Source: Paramacrobiotus metropolitanus (Eukaryota; Tardigrada; Eutardigrada; Parachela; Macrobiotidae). From it: 64,000 bases of DNA. Under the pieces are notes generated by a model. That model had not been told where the DNA came from. It ran no database searches and was given only the letters and a program-made list of their open reading frames with translations. A program made the position numbers and the translations under genes. Below, piece after piece: positions 37,273 through 46,032 of the stretch. Each line of letters begins with the position of its first letter. The first letter of the stretch is position 1. The stretch covers positions 186,001 through 250,000 of the forward strand of contig NW_026570273.1 of the NCBI RefSeq assembly GCF_019649055.1, in the 5' to 3' direction.

Positions 37273-38274
37273 ATAAGTAGTAACGCACATAAAGGGAATC
37301 GGCTACTCCCTGTAATATTACTTGAATTTGCGGCAAATAATGATTAACTTAATATGAATACGACTTTCAGTTAACGAAATTACTATACAACCAGAAATTT
37401 GTCACCAAAATTTGTTATGCTACATTGCTAATGCATTTGCATAAATCTAGCACACAATTACCTAAAAAAATGTTAGTGTAAACAAAACAGTGAGAAAAAA
37501 ATTACAGGTTCCCATAAAGTGTAAACCATAATTCGTATTTACTTACCAAATTCTTATTATGATTATTATTACGGCACAAGAGCAGACAACCCCAAAGGGA
37601 CTTCAAGTCTGGTCGAACAAAAACAATTTTCTGCTAACAAAAACATTTGGGACAAATTAAAAGATTTGAGTAGAAATGTGAAAGGTGAAGAACTGGCTTC
37701 GAAAATTAGATACATTTTCTGTAACACATTTTCGCTAACACATTTTCTGTAACATATTTTTGCTTTTGGAATTCGTCGTTACTATTTACAAATCATATCC
37801 AGTCTATTAAATATGCTTACAGAACAGCATAATTCATAATTATAATCTTAGCTTTGCATGTCATTAAATAATCCTGCTATTCAAGCCAGAAGCGGCTTCA
37901 ATAATTAACTTTACAATATTAAAACTGTTTAACGCACAATTTTTGAAAAGTGATTTCGTAAAGGGTCAGGTTTGAGTTAGTTATCATAAACGGTAAACCC
38001 ACTGACCGGTGCAACCGGAAGCTCAGAACTGTGATAACGTACGCTCCTGCTGCACTAGGAAAAGCTCATTCACCATTTACACCGAACAACTGCGCGGATG
38101 AACGATTTCGAAATTCGGTGTACGTTGATTTTTGTTTTTTTAAAAAAATCGAAAATATAAGTCCATTATTATGTGGTTAATAAGAATAAATATTACAGGC
38201 AGGGCGCGATGCATTCACTATGACATGAATGTTGCAGCAGTCAAAGTACTGCAGCAGACCACGCACGAAGTAAT
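37273..38274. other. Unique AT-rich DNA between R2 and element B
   Basis: No open frame of note and no repeat shared with the rest of the window. It is the flank into which element B inserted, together with 43027-43291 on the other side. AACACATTTTCTGTAAC-like short repeats occur near 37720-37760. Confidence 0.5.
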
Positions 38275-38480
38275 GGGTTAGATTTCACTATTGGTGAAAT
38301 TTGTTGATAAACGCCCACTGAACGCGTAGCCTCTCTGCCACTGCGTGGCGAAGCCTGCCCCAAGCCCCTTTGCCTATCTGCACATCCGCTTGGTAGCGCG
38401 CATATATAAGCCGGTCACCTTCGCCGAGCCGGCTCATTATTGGCGCGATCCAGCCGCTTGCTACGGAAAAATTTTTTTTC
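38275..38480 (+). repeat. Element B terminal repeat A1
   Basis: From GGGTTAGATTTCACTATTGG to the A5-T8 tract near 38480. Matches 42699-42904 with only single-base differences (for example CTATCTGCAC versus CTACCTGCAC). It contains the TATA box at about 38402. Confidence 0.9.
38401..38409 (+). promoter_or_regulatory. TATA box of element B
   Basis: CATATATAAG in A1, about 140 bases before the first gag ATG at 38547. The same box lies in A2 (about 42824-42833). Confidence 0.6.
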
Positions 38481-38546
38481 TTTTGCCCTTTTGCTACGGA
38501 AAAATTAGAGTTGCCCTTAACATAACTGCCTGACACACCCTGCACC

Positions 38547-39719
38547 ATGGTACTTACGGCCGCCGAAATTAGAGCCATGACCAAATCGGCTTTGAAAAGC
38601 GAATGCCAGGCCGCTAAACTTTCCGTTACAGGCAGGAACAGCACCCTTGCCGACCGCTTGATAGCCCACTTCAAGCTGGATTCTCATCAGCCCACTCCGC
38701 CTCCGCCCGCCCTGCCGGAGCCCCAACCGCAGCCAGCTCTACCAACGCTGTCTGGCCTTGGCCTGAGCAAAGAAACTATTGAGGCCTTGGAGGAGGAGAA
38801 TATCACGGAAAGCCACCACCTGGTCCTCCTCACCCACGCCGAAGTGGAGCAAATCGTGCAGAAGATCGGCGACCGTTCCCGCATTAAGCAGTTCCAAGCG
38901 TCCCAGCAAGGCTCTCCCACAACTACGCTAAAGGTCACCAGCCATGCCGGCCATAAGCGCAACGTGCTGCTGGATTCTGGCGCAAAGGAGGTCAAAGCAA
39001 AGAAGCCACGCCGCTCCCGCTCAGCTTCGCGCTCCAGCGCCTCGGAATCCTCCCGTAGTTCGTCTTCCTCCTCGTCCAGCTCCGCGTCTAGCACCTCTAG
39101 CGCCTCCAGTGGTAAGTCCGATAAAATCTTGAAGTCGGAAGCCCGCCGCCTGCGCCGCCCACATACGCATGTTTTGCTCAAGCCCGCCTTGGAGCCAACG
39201 GCAAGTCAAAAGCAAAATCGGCGCATTTGATATCAATTTAGACGAGTTCTGGGCCGGAAGCATGGAGACGCTGAAGACCCTGCTGCAGTCCTCCAGCCCG
39301 AAGCATGCCAAAGTCGCCTTAGAGTACTGCAGCTACCTGGAGTACTTAGCCCAAAAACGCCGCCACTACTATGCCCGCGCTATTCTGGCTTTCGATCACG
39401 ACTTCCGCATTCGTGCTAAGGACCACAAGTGGAATTTGGATAATGCCATCGAGCGTGAAAATATTGCCTCAAGCCACTTTAATTCCCAGACCGCCTGCCA
39501 GAACGCCATGGTAATCGCCGCAGGAAGCCTACCGCCTTCGCCGCCGCAACTTCCAGCGGAAGCACGCGTAATGCCGGCAATCCGCCCCCAATTTGTGGCC
39601 GTTTTAATAATGGATCGTGTGCCGGGTGCAACTACCGCCATATTTGCTACAAGTGCAACCAAACAGGACATGGCCGCATTAACTGCCCCCAATTGCGTCG
39701 CAATAACGGAACCGCTTGA
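38547..39719 (+). pseudogene. Element B gag-like ORF1 with two frameshifts
   Basis: ATG at 38547. The N-terminus has a SAP-like motif (TKSALKSECQAAKLSVTG...LADRLIAHF), a proline-rich linker, a coiled segment, and a Ser/Arg-rich stretch (RRSRSASRSSASESSRSSSS). The frame ends at a TGA near 39228. The capsid-like block goes on in the next frame (FDINLDEFWAGSMETLK, YLEYLAQKRRHYYARAILAFD). A second shift near 39490-39510 restores HGNRRRKPTAFAAA and a cysteine cluster: CGRFNNGSCAGCNYRHIC, then the CCHC knuckle CYKCNQTGHGRINC, ending at TGA 39717-39719. The RS-like run plus SAP and knuckle point to nucleic-acid binding. Confidence 0.75.
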
Positions 39720-39971
39720 CCCACTTAGCCTGCCTGCCCATTGTCCATTCCGAGAAGCAACCTGCATCCGCAACGGTCGGTTATTTTTCCCTCTAACAGT
39801 AACCAGCATGATAATCACCATTGTTATCTGACATACTTTCGTCGAATTCGCTCTTTTATATGCCCATGTCACTGTACGTGCTTTTGGTTAACTGACCTGT
39901 TTCCCTTTGAAATCGCGTATAACAGCAAGGAAAATGTACGTTTTGAAATCGCGTATTTAGCAGTGGTTATT

Positions 39972-41090
39972 ATGAAAATGTTGCATGTGGGGAACTTTCA
40001 AGTTGATGCCGACCTTTACCATCGTTGTTCTTTAACACGAAAAATTAATAACTGGAATACGGCTCTGCGTTTTGATCAGGATAGAGATTTCATTTTACGT
40101 GGTCTTGCCTTCGGTTTTAAACTGGTAGAAAATGCCGAACAAATAGCTTCAGCAGAATGCCACAACTACTCCAGCGCACTTACGGCACAAGCTAAACCAT
40201 TTCTGGACACACTGTTCCGCAGCGAGATCGCCGAGGGGAAAATTTCCTATTCCCATAGTAAGCCTAAGCGCGTGCATGCAATTGGTGCAGTCCAAAAAGC
40301 CGATTCTGAGAAGTTCCGCCCTATCACAGACTGTAGCCGCCCATTCTCGGACAGTTTGAATTCGCATATTTTTCCCGAAAAATTTTCCCTACAATCTATT
40401 GACGACGCCCTTGCGCTAAGCAGCTACGCCTGCCATTACGCCCTGGTCGATATCAAGTCTGCTTACCGCCATGTGCCAGTCTTCCCACCGCATCGCCAGC
40501 TGCAGGGCTTCGCTTGGAGTTTCGACGAACAACCCGAAACTTATTTTATCGACAACTTCCTGTGCTTTGGACTCTCGATAGCTCCGTTCATTTTCTTCCG
40601 CTTATCTTCAGCAGTTGCGCGCTTTATTCGCCTGAAAGGTTACAAGATTGTGTGCTACCTGGACGACTTCCTTGTTATAGGAGAGACAGCTGACCTATGC
40701 ACCGCCGCCTTGAGTTGCTTAATAGCTACTCTAACAGATCTGGGCTTTGCCATAAACTGGGAAAAAGTTATTTCCGCAACAACTCGCATCCGATTCTTGG
40801 GCGTCATCCTCGACTCCGTGTCGTTGACCATTGAGCTACCGCCAGAGAAACTCCAGAACCTCCGCACGGAAACTGGTGTTTTGCTTGGCCGCAATAAAGC
40901 CACAAAGAAGGAACTACAGCAGCTGGTTGGACGCCTTAACTTTGCCGCCAAAGCCATTTACGGTGCTCGTCCTTTCGCGAGGATATTCATAGATGCCCTT
41001 AAACCATTGTCTCGCCCTAACCACCGCACACGCCTGACGTCGAGTCTAAAGTTAGAACTGCAGTGGTGGCACGATGTCTCCCTGCTTTAA
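39972..41090 (+). CDS. Element B reverse transcriptase
   Basis: Long open frame; ATG 39972 (MKMLHVGNFQVDADL) is the first plausible start before RT homology, though the frame is open further upstream. It copies RNA into DNA for retrotransposition. Motifs in order: AIGAVQKADSEKFRPITDCS, LVDIKSAYRHVPVFPPHRQ (first catalytic Asp), FGLSIAPFIFFRLS, the catalytic box YLDDFLVIG, INWEKV, RFLGVILDS, and LQQLVGRLNFAAKAIYGARPF. The frame stops at 41088-41090 at the junction to RNase H, where a 1-nt shift is needed. The catalytic residues are all kept, unlike element A. Confidence 0.85.
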   Translation: MKMLHVGNFQVDADLYHRCSLTRKINNWNTALRFDQDRDFILRGLAFGFKLVENAEQIASAECHNYSSALTAQAKPFLDTLFRSEIAEGKISYSHSKPKRVHAIGAVQKADSEKFRPITDCSRPFSDSLNSHIFPEKFSLQSIDDALALSSYACHYALVDIKSAYRHVPVFPPHRQLQGFAWSFDEQPETYFIDNFLCFGLSIAPFIFFRLSSAVARFIRLKGYKIVCYLDDFLVIGETADLCTAALSCLIATLTDLGFAINWEKVISATTRIRFLGVILDSVSLTIELPPEKLQNLRTETGVLLGRNKATKKELQQLVGRLNFAAKAIYGARPFARIFIDALKPLSRPNHRTRLTSSLKLELQWWHDVSLL

Positions 41091-41772
41091 ACGGTCTTTG
41101 CCCGTCACTGATTTCCCGCCCAGGAAATCGGTGTTCATCCAAACAGACGCTTGTCTCGCCGGCTTTGGTGCAACAATGGGCCGCCGTGCAATTGCCGGAT
41201 CTTGGGCTAATGTATTGCCGCCAGCGATTGTCTCCTCTATCTGGTTAACCTCGCCGTTACTAGAGGACGCCTTGAGAGGAAACATCAATTTCCTCGAACT
41301 AATTGCCGCCTGCTTGCCACTGCTTGTATGGGCGCCGCATCTGGCGGGCTTCCGAGTTGTTATTGAATCCGACAACACGCAAACAGTTTCCTTTATAAAT
41401 CGAGCTACGACGAAGTGCAAAGCAGCCTTATGTTGGCTGAAACTCGTATTTTATGCTTCAGTCGCTTACAATTTTCGCATATCAGCCTCCTATCTTCCTG
41501 GGAAGGAGAATATTGCAGCTGACGCCTTAAGCCGCGCAACCATTGACCCGCGCTTACTAGACTTAGCTATGGCCGGACGCCGCACTGCCTTTGCTGAATT
41601 ACCTGGAGATTTTATTTACAGGTATCCGAACGCAGGAACTGGACAAACGGCTGCGGAAATTGTGGAAAACCTCACTTGCACCGTCCTCGCTGCGCACCAG
41701 AAAGAGCCAGTGGAAGATTTACCGGCGCTTCTGCAAAAGCATTTCAACGCGCCCATGCCCCGCAAACATTGA
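41074..41772 (+). CDS. Element B RNase H
   Basis: In the +1 frame relative to RT. Catalytic-type blocks are FIQTDACLAGFGATMG (first Asp), INFLELIAACLPLLVW (Glu), RVVIESDNTQTVSFI (second Asp) and GKENIAADALSRA (last Asp). It degrades RNA in the RNA-DNA hybrid. The frame runs on past the domain into PGDFIYRYPNAG and stops at 41770-41772, overlapping the recombinase frame. RNase H is normally fused to RT in these elements, so the break near 41085 is probably a mutation. Confidence 0.75.
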   Translation: MSPCFKRSLPVTDFPPRKSVFIQTDACLAGFGATMGRRAIAGSWANVLPPAIVSSIWLTSPLLEDALRGNINFLELIAACLPLLVWAPHLAGFRVVIESDNTQTVSFINRATTKCKAALCWLKLVFYASVAYNFRISASYLPGKENIAADALSRATIDPRLLDLAMAGRRTAFAELPGDFIYRYPNAGTGQTAAEIVENLTCTVLAAHQKEPVEDLPALLQKHFNAPMPRKH

Positions 41773-42597
41773 GACGCTGTGCCGCTTTATTGCCTATCTT
41801 TCGCCGAAAATGCAGTATTCCTCTGTGCAAAATTACCTTGCCAGCGTTGTCTCATTGCACCATCGCGAAGGACTTGAAGCCCCCGACCTTTCCCACTTCC
41901 GCATACAGCTGACGTTGCGCGCTATCAAACGTACGAAAGCACAAACCCCAACGCCCGACTTCCAATTACGCCTGAGATTTTGTGTAAAATTCAAGGTCGC
42001 CTAACCACCATTCCAAAGTGCTTCCGCAAGCCCTTCTGGGCAGCCGCCCTGGTCGCCTTCTTTTCGTTGCTTCGAAAAGCAACCTGCTGCCTTTCCACAA
42101 GAATTCTAAATTCTTGCGAGTTAGCGGTATACGTTTCACGCCTAGCGGCCTTGACATAACCGTTCCGCCATCAAAACAAGCGTCTTCGCTGCCGGTTCGG
42201 TTACACTGCCGTTACCTACGGTTAAAGATTCACCGCTGTGCCCCGTTCAAGCGGTCCGGGCAGTTTTGCACAAGCTTAACCCATATCCACACGCCTCCCC
42301 CTTTTCTCATGTCAGTGCAAGAGGAAAAGTTAAGCCGCTAACAGCAGGAAGTTTCAGTACTTCCTTAAACGAACGCTTAAGGCCGCCGGCTACAGCTCCA
42401 AAGGTTATTCCCTACACAGCTTCCGCAGGGGCGGCACCACCTTTGCCGCTGCCATGGGAGCAACGACTGACGAATTAAAGGCCCAAGGAACTTGGGCCAG
42501 CCACTGCTTCGAGCGTTACGCTAACCGCGCTTCTAACCTCCGCTCCCGTTTCGCCAAAACTGTCGCGTCCAACTTGGAGGGATTTTGGCGTCGTTAG
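41591..42597 (+). pseudogene. Element B tyrosine recombinase, frame-shifted
   Basis: The N-terminal core-binding part is open in one frame: SLRTRKSQWKIYRRFC and YSSVQNYLASVVSLHHREG. It stops at 42002-42004. The catalytic part follows in other frames: FFSLLRKSNLLPF (first Arg), and at about 42385 GYSLHSFRRGGTTFAAA (HxxR), then GTWASHCFERYANRAS (His/Trp and the Tyr nucleophile), ending at TAG 42595-42597. The stop codon lies inside repeat B1. Overlap of RT-RH and recombinase frames is usual in the DIRS order, but the shifts between 42004 and 42385 look like decay. Confidence 0.75.
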
Positions 42598-42699
42598 GGC
42601 GCTTCGCACCGTATTGTTTGTCGGCACTACTGTGCCCTTTTGATACCCCAAGTTGTGTTCTTGTTGTGTCTTGAATAAAGTGAAGTCTTGGCGTTTATG
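42586..42699 (+). repeat. Element B repeat B1
   Basis: 114 bp from TGGCGTCGTTAGGGCGC to GGCGTTTATG, identical by eye to 42913-43026. It contains the recombinase stop and AATAAA at 42674-42679, probably the poly(A) signal. Confidence 0.9.
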
Positions 42700-42904
42700 G
42701 GTTAGATTTCACTATTGGTGAAATTTGTTGATAAACGCCCACTGAACGCGTAGCCTCTCTGCCACTGCGTGGCGAAGCCTGCCCCAAGCCCCTTTGCCTA
42801 CCTGCACATCCGCTTGGTAGCGCGCATATATAAGCCGGTCACCTTCGCCGAGCCGGCTCATTATTGGCGCGATCCAGCCGCTTGCTACGGAAAAATTTTT
42901 TTTT
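42699..42904 (+). repeat. Element B repeat A2
   Basis: Second copy of A1, directly after B1 (they share the junction G). It ends in an A5-T9 tract followed by CCCCCATG, and then B2. Confidence 0.9.
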
Positions 42905-42912
42905 CCCCCATG

Positions 42913-43026
42913 TGGCGTCGTTAGGGCGCTTCGCACCGTATTGTTTGTCGGCACTACTGTGCCCTTTTGATACCCCAAGTTGTGTTCTTGTTGTGTCTTG
43001 AATAAAGTGAAGTCTTGGCGTTTATG
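42913..43026 (+). repeat. Element B repeat B2
   Basis: Second copy of B1 and the right end of the element. AATAAA at 43001-43006. The flank after it begins CAGCAAATAATACG. No target duplication is evident, as expected for recombinase-mediated integration. Confidence 0.9.
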
Positions 43027-43291
43027 CAGCAAATAATACGCATCACGTAAGTGATACGATGTAGGGAGAAGACAGTGGATACTACAACGTAGAAGGCTTT
43101 TTGCGGCTCTCGGCTTCCATAGCAGACTCGTGTGCTAAATGTGGAGTAGGCATAACTGATCTTATCTGCTTCTAGGCTTGTATAAGTCTCCCGGTTTTGC
43201 ATAAAGCGATAAAAACTAACGACCACGAACAGGTATGTTATTGTGTACTGCCATCTGCTCAGAGTTTTGGACCGAATCCGGTTCACAGAAA

Positions 43292-45779
43292 ACTAGAAAA
43301 ATGCACGTTGGCGTGCCTTAGCAGACCGGAGCGAAGCGATTTCACAGCTTGGTCAAGAAGCTTTGTTGCATGGCCCGCCGACAAAAATTCATTGAAATTT
43401 TTTGTAAATCATTCTCGGACAACATGTAGGAAAAACTGAAAACCAGACTAAACTTTTTTGCCACCGTTCTTCTGTCATTTCTGTTCTTTCTTTCTTCTTT
43501 CAGTTTTAGTTTTCTCACTTTGTAGTTAAGCAAGCTTAGAGCCGTTGTTCCCAGAATTTGCCACATATCACCCGTCAACAAATACAAATTGATCATTTTT
43601 AAGTTATTACCGTATGTCCAGTATCTTTTGCGAGTATTTTGAAGTTATTTCTGACACTAAACCGTGATTACAGCGAAATTAAAACTACGGCAAATTTGCT
43701 TAACCCGGCAATGCCCGAGGTATCAAGGAATTTTTTGTCGAAGTTGAAATTCATACCATAGAATAACAATAAATAACCCTGAACTATGTTTTTCAAAATT
43801 TTGCTGCAGTAGTTTAGAATTTGAAGGGTAGGTGGGTAGGTGGGTAGGTGGCACCGCTTGGGCATTAACGATATACAATACGGGCGGTGTGGGCAGTGGG
43901 CACGGTGGTTGCCGGTGCGACACCACACAAATTCCGTTGTACACAACATTGTGGCTACTTGATCTACTCGAATCAACCTGGCTGTGGTAGCTGCTTACAC
44001 TTTATAATAGTTAGCTTGTGCAATTTAATTCATCATGAAAAGGTTCATGGTTGAATTTATACTCAAAAAATGTTTGAATTCCGGTCAGTATGCAACAGGG
44101 TCATGGTGGGCTGCGCCAGTTTACATGAGCATAACACTGATCATAGCCAGCCATATTTATTGTTGGCTGCTTCGATCACAACGTCGTTCTATTGTTCTTT
44201 TTCCTATTGCAGTCGAAGAAAATATTGTGATATGATAAGAAAAATGTTTTATTAGCATTTATGCTATTATAAAAGCACTGAGATGTCCTTATTTGTTTGA
44301 TATTTTGATCAGTTTGCTGACAGTGTTATGGTTTGGCTACTCTCTTAGTACGCAACGGCTGAATCATATGAAGTGTGCGGCTCTGGTTATTGTGCCTGTT
44401 CAGGCAGCATGTTACTGTCCTACGACAATGCCCAAGCGGTGGAATTTCCACCAGCTGTTTTTGAAAATTCACAGTTTTTTACAGAAGAGCTGCAGACTTT
44501 TGTGGGATACTGAAATTGTGAGATACTCATATGAAGTTATCACCAATTTAATCCCAAATTTTTACCATAACAGCCGATTTAGATACACTTCGTAGAACTT
44601 TGCGTTATTTTTTGAGTGTTTTCTGTTTTTCAGTGTTTTTTTTTCAGTGTAAATTCACAGTTTTTTCAAAAGAGCTGCAGACTTTTGTGTAATACTGAAA
44701 TTGTGAGATACTCATATGGAGTTATCACCAATTTAATCCCAAATTATTACCATAAGAGCCGATTTAGATACACTTCGTAGTACTTTACGTTATTTTTTCA
44801 GTGGGTTTTAAGCCATGTAGGTTTTTAAGGTACTAAAATACAGTATGCAACTAAAATACACTATCTTTGCTCTATCTAATCTAACGCATATGTGACCCAG
44901 GCAATAACAATAGTCCTGGTGTTGTAAAAACTGGCGAACTATACTGGTGGTTTTTCCACCTAGCAGACGTTGCCGGGTTGAAGCAGTTCAACCCAGGGTC
45001 CCTAAAGCACCTCCTCCCATTAAAAATTCGTTTTTAGTTGTTGCCAGAGTTGAAGGTAATTAGTTTAGAAACCGTTTAGGTATCATAAGCCCGCTTCTCT
45101 AAATAAATGTTGTAACAAACAACGGAATTTTACGCAAACAATGGAGTGTCTATTTGCCAGTCGATTTTAACCAAGCTCTGGGTGACCTTTTTGAATTATT
45201 GCCGGCACTGTTAAAATTGGTGATCACCCCCAGTTGCTTCTTACAACTGCCTAAGCCAGGGTTGGCACGGGTCTTCATTATCTAAGCCAGGGTGCCCTTA
45301 CTTGTCGAGCTTCTTCTATAAGTTAGGCACGTTTTATTCGAATGCGACATTGGGAAAGGTTGCTATTTGAAGTGCCACTGTGTTCTTCATTAGCGTTTTA
45401 AGCATACAGGAAACACCACGTTACCATCAACGGTGCTTCCCCAACAGACATGACAAGATAAGCAGTGCAAAACTGTTCTACAGTCTCATGGCGTTATCGG
45501 GCTAGTCCGCGGTAAAGTCATATTTGGGACTTTCGTAACGGACACAAGTTAAGCACTGCAAAAGTACTGTACAGAGCCGTGACGTCATCTGACTTATCCA
45601 GGATGACGTCATAGCTAGACTTCCGTAACGGACACAAGTGAGCACTGCAAAACTACTGTATAGAGCCGTGACGTTATCTGACTTATCCAGGATGACGTCA
45701 TAGCTAGACTTCCGTAACGGACACAAGTGAAGCTAAGCACTGGAGCTGAATTAGGAAGACCTTCGCTTCGCTCCGGTCA
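43292..45779 (-). mobile_element. Repeat R, copy 3 (R3), inverted
   Basis: Reverse complement of R1/R2 over its whole length, from the ACTAG end at 43292-43296 to ...CTCCGGTCA at 45779. It keeps GACCGGAGCGAAGCGA at 43324 and two ~82-bp units near 45555-45725; a TGACGTCA has become TAACGTCA in one unit. Small diagnostic differences group it with R2. With R2 it forms an inverted pair about 6 kb apart that encloses element B. Its CRE-bearing end lies about 250 bp upstream of XFB3. Confidence 0.8.
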
Positions 45780-46032
45780 ATTAACAATACCGATTATTGG
45801 GTCACTGAAACAGAGCACTGTTTATCTTGCACGACTTATACGTATAAAGCCTCTTTTCTAAACGACGTTTATCGGATCAACATCCATTATGGCACGCATG
45901 GCGACGGGGACATCATTTTCCTCACTTTAGAAATACCCTACGGGCAAAATGTTGTGAAGTGTTTTTGAGGAAAAAAAATAGCACCTGCGCCACCTCACAC
46001 AACATTTCCACACTGTCGACACATTAATCAGG

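Larger units (their letters stand above)
38275..43026 (+). mobile_element. Element B: DIRS-order retrotransposon with split direct repeats (Ngaro/PAT type)
   Basis: Repeat A1 (38275 to about 38480) recurs as A2 (42699 to about 42904), and B1 (42586-42699) recurs as B2 (42913-43026), giving A1-ORFs-B1-A2-B2. This split-direct-repeat order is the established hallmark of Ngaro and PAT-like members of the DIRS order. Between the repeats lie gag with SAP and zinc-knuckle motifs, RT with intact YLDDFLVIG, RNase H, and a tyrosine recombinase with HSFRRGGTT and a final Tyr. The A repeats carry CATATATAAG (TATA box) and the B repeats AATAAA. The B repeats are identical or nearly so, which suggests a fairly recent insertion, yet frameshifts in gag, in the RT/RH junction and in the recombinase make this copy doubtful as an autonomous one. 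Confidence 0.9.

Noticed and set aside
38687-39181. Long minus-strand open frame opposite element B gag
   Set aside because: It is a GC-rich mirror of the Ser/Arg-rich gag stretch, with no domain or splice support.
43324-45778. Open frames inside R (such as those starting MFDILISLLTVLW or MKRFMVEFILKK) as genes
   Set aside because: They vary in length between copies by small indels, overlap on both strands, and include tandem-repeat and microsatellite sequence, so coding is not supported.
28000-45779. CRISPR array or prokaryotic integrase region suggested by repeats and tyrosine recombinases
   Set aside because: Repeats are long and transposon-like without regular spacers, and the recombinases belong to RT-bearing DIRS-order elements in an intron-rich eukaryotic sequence.
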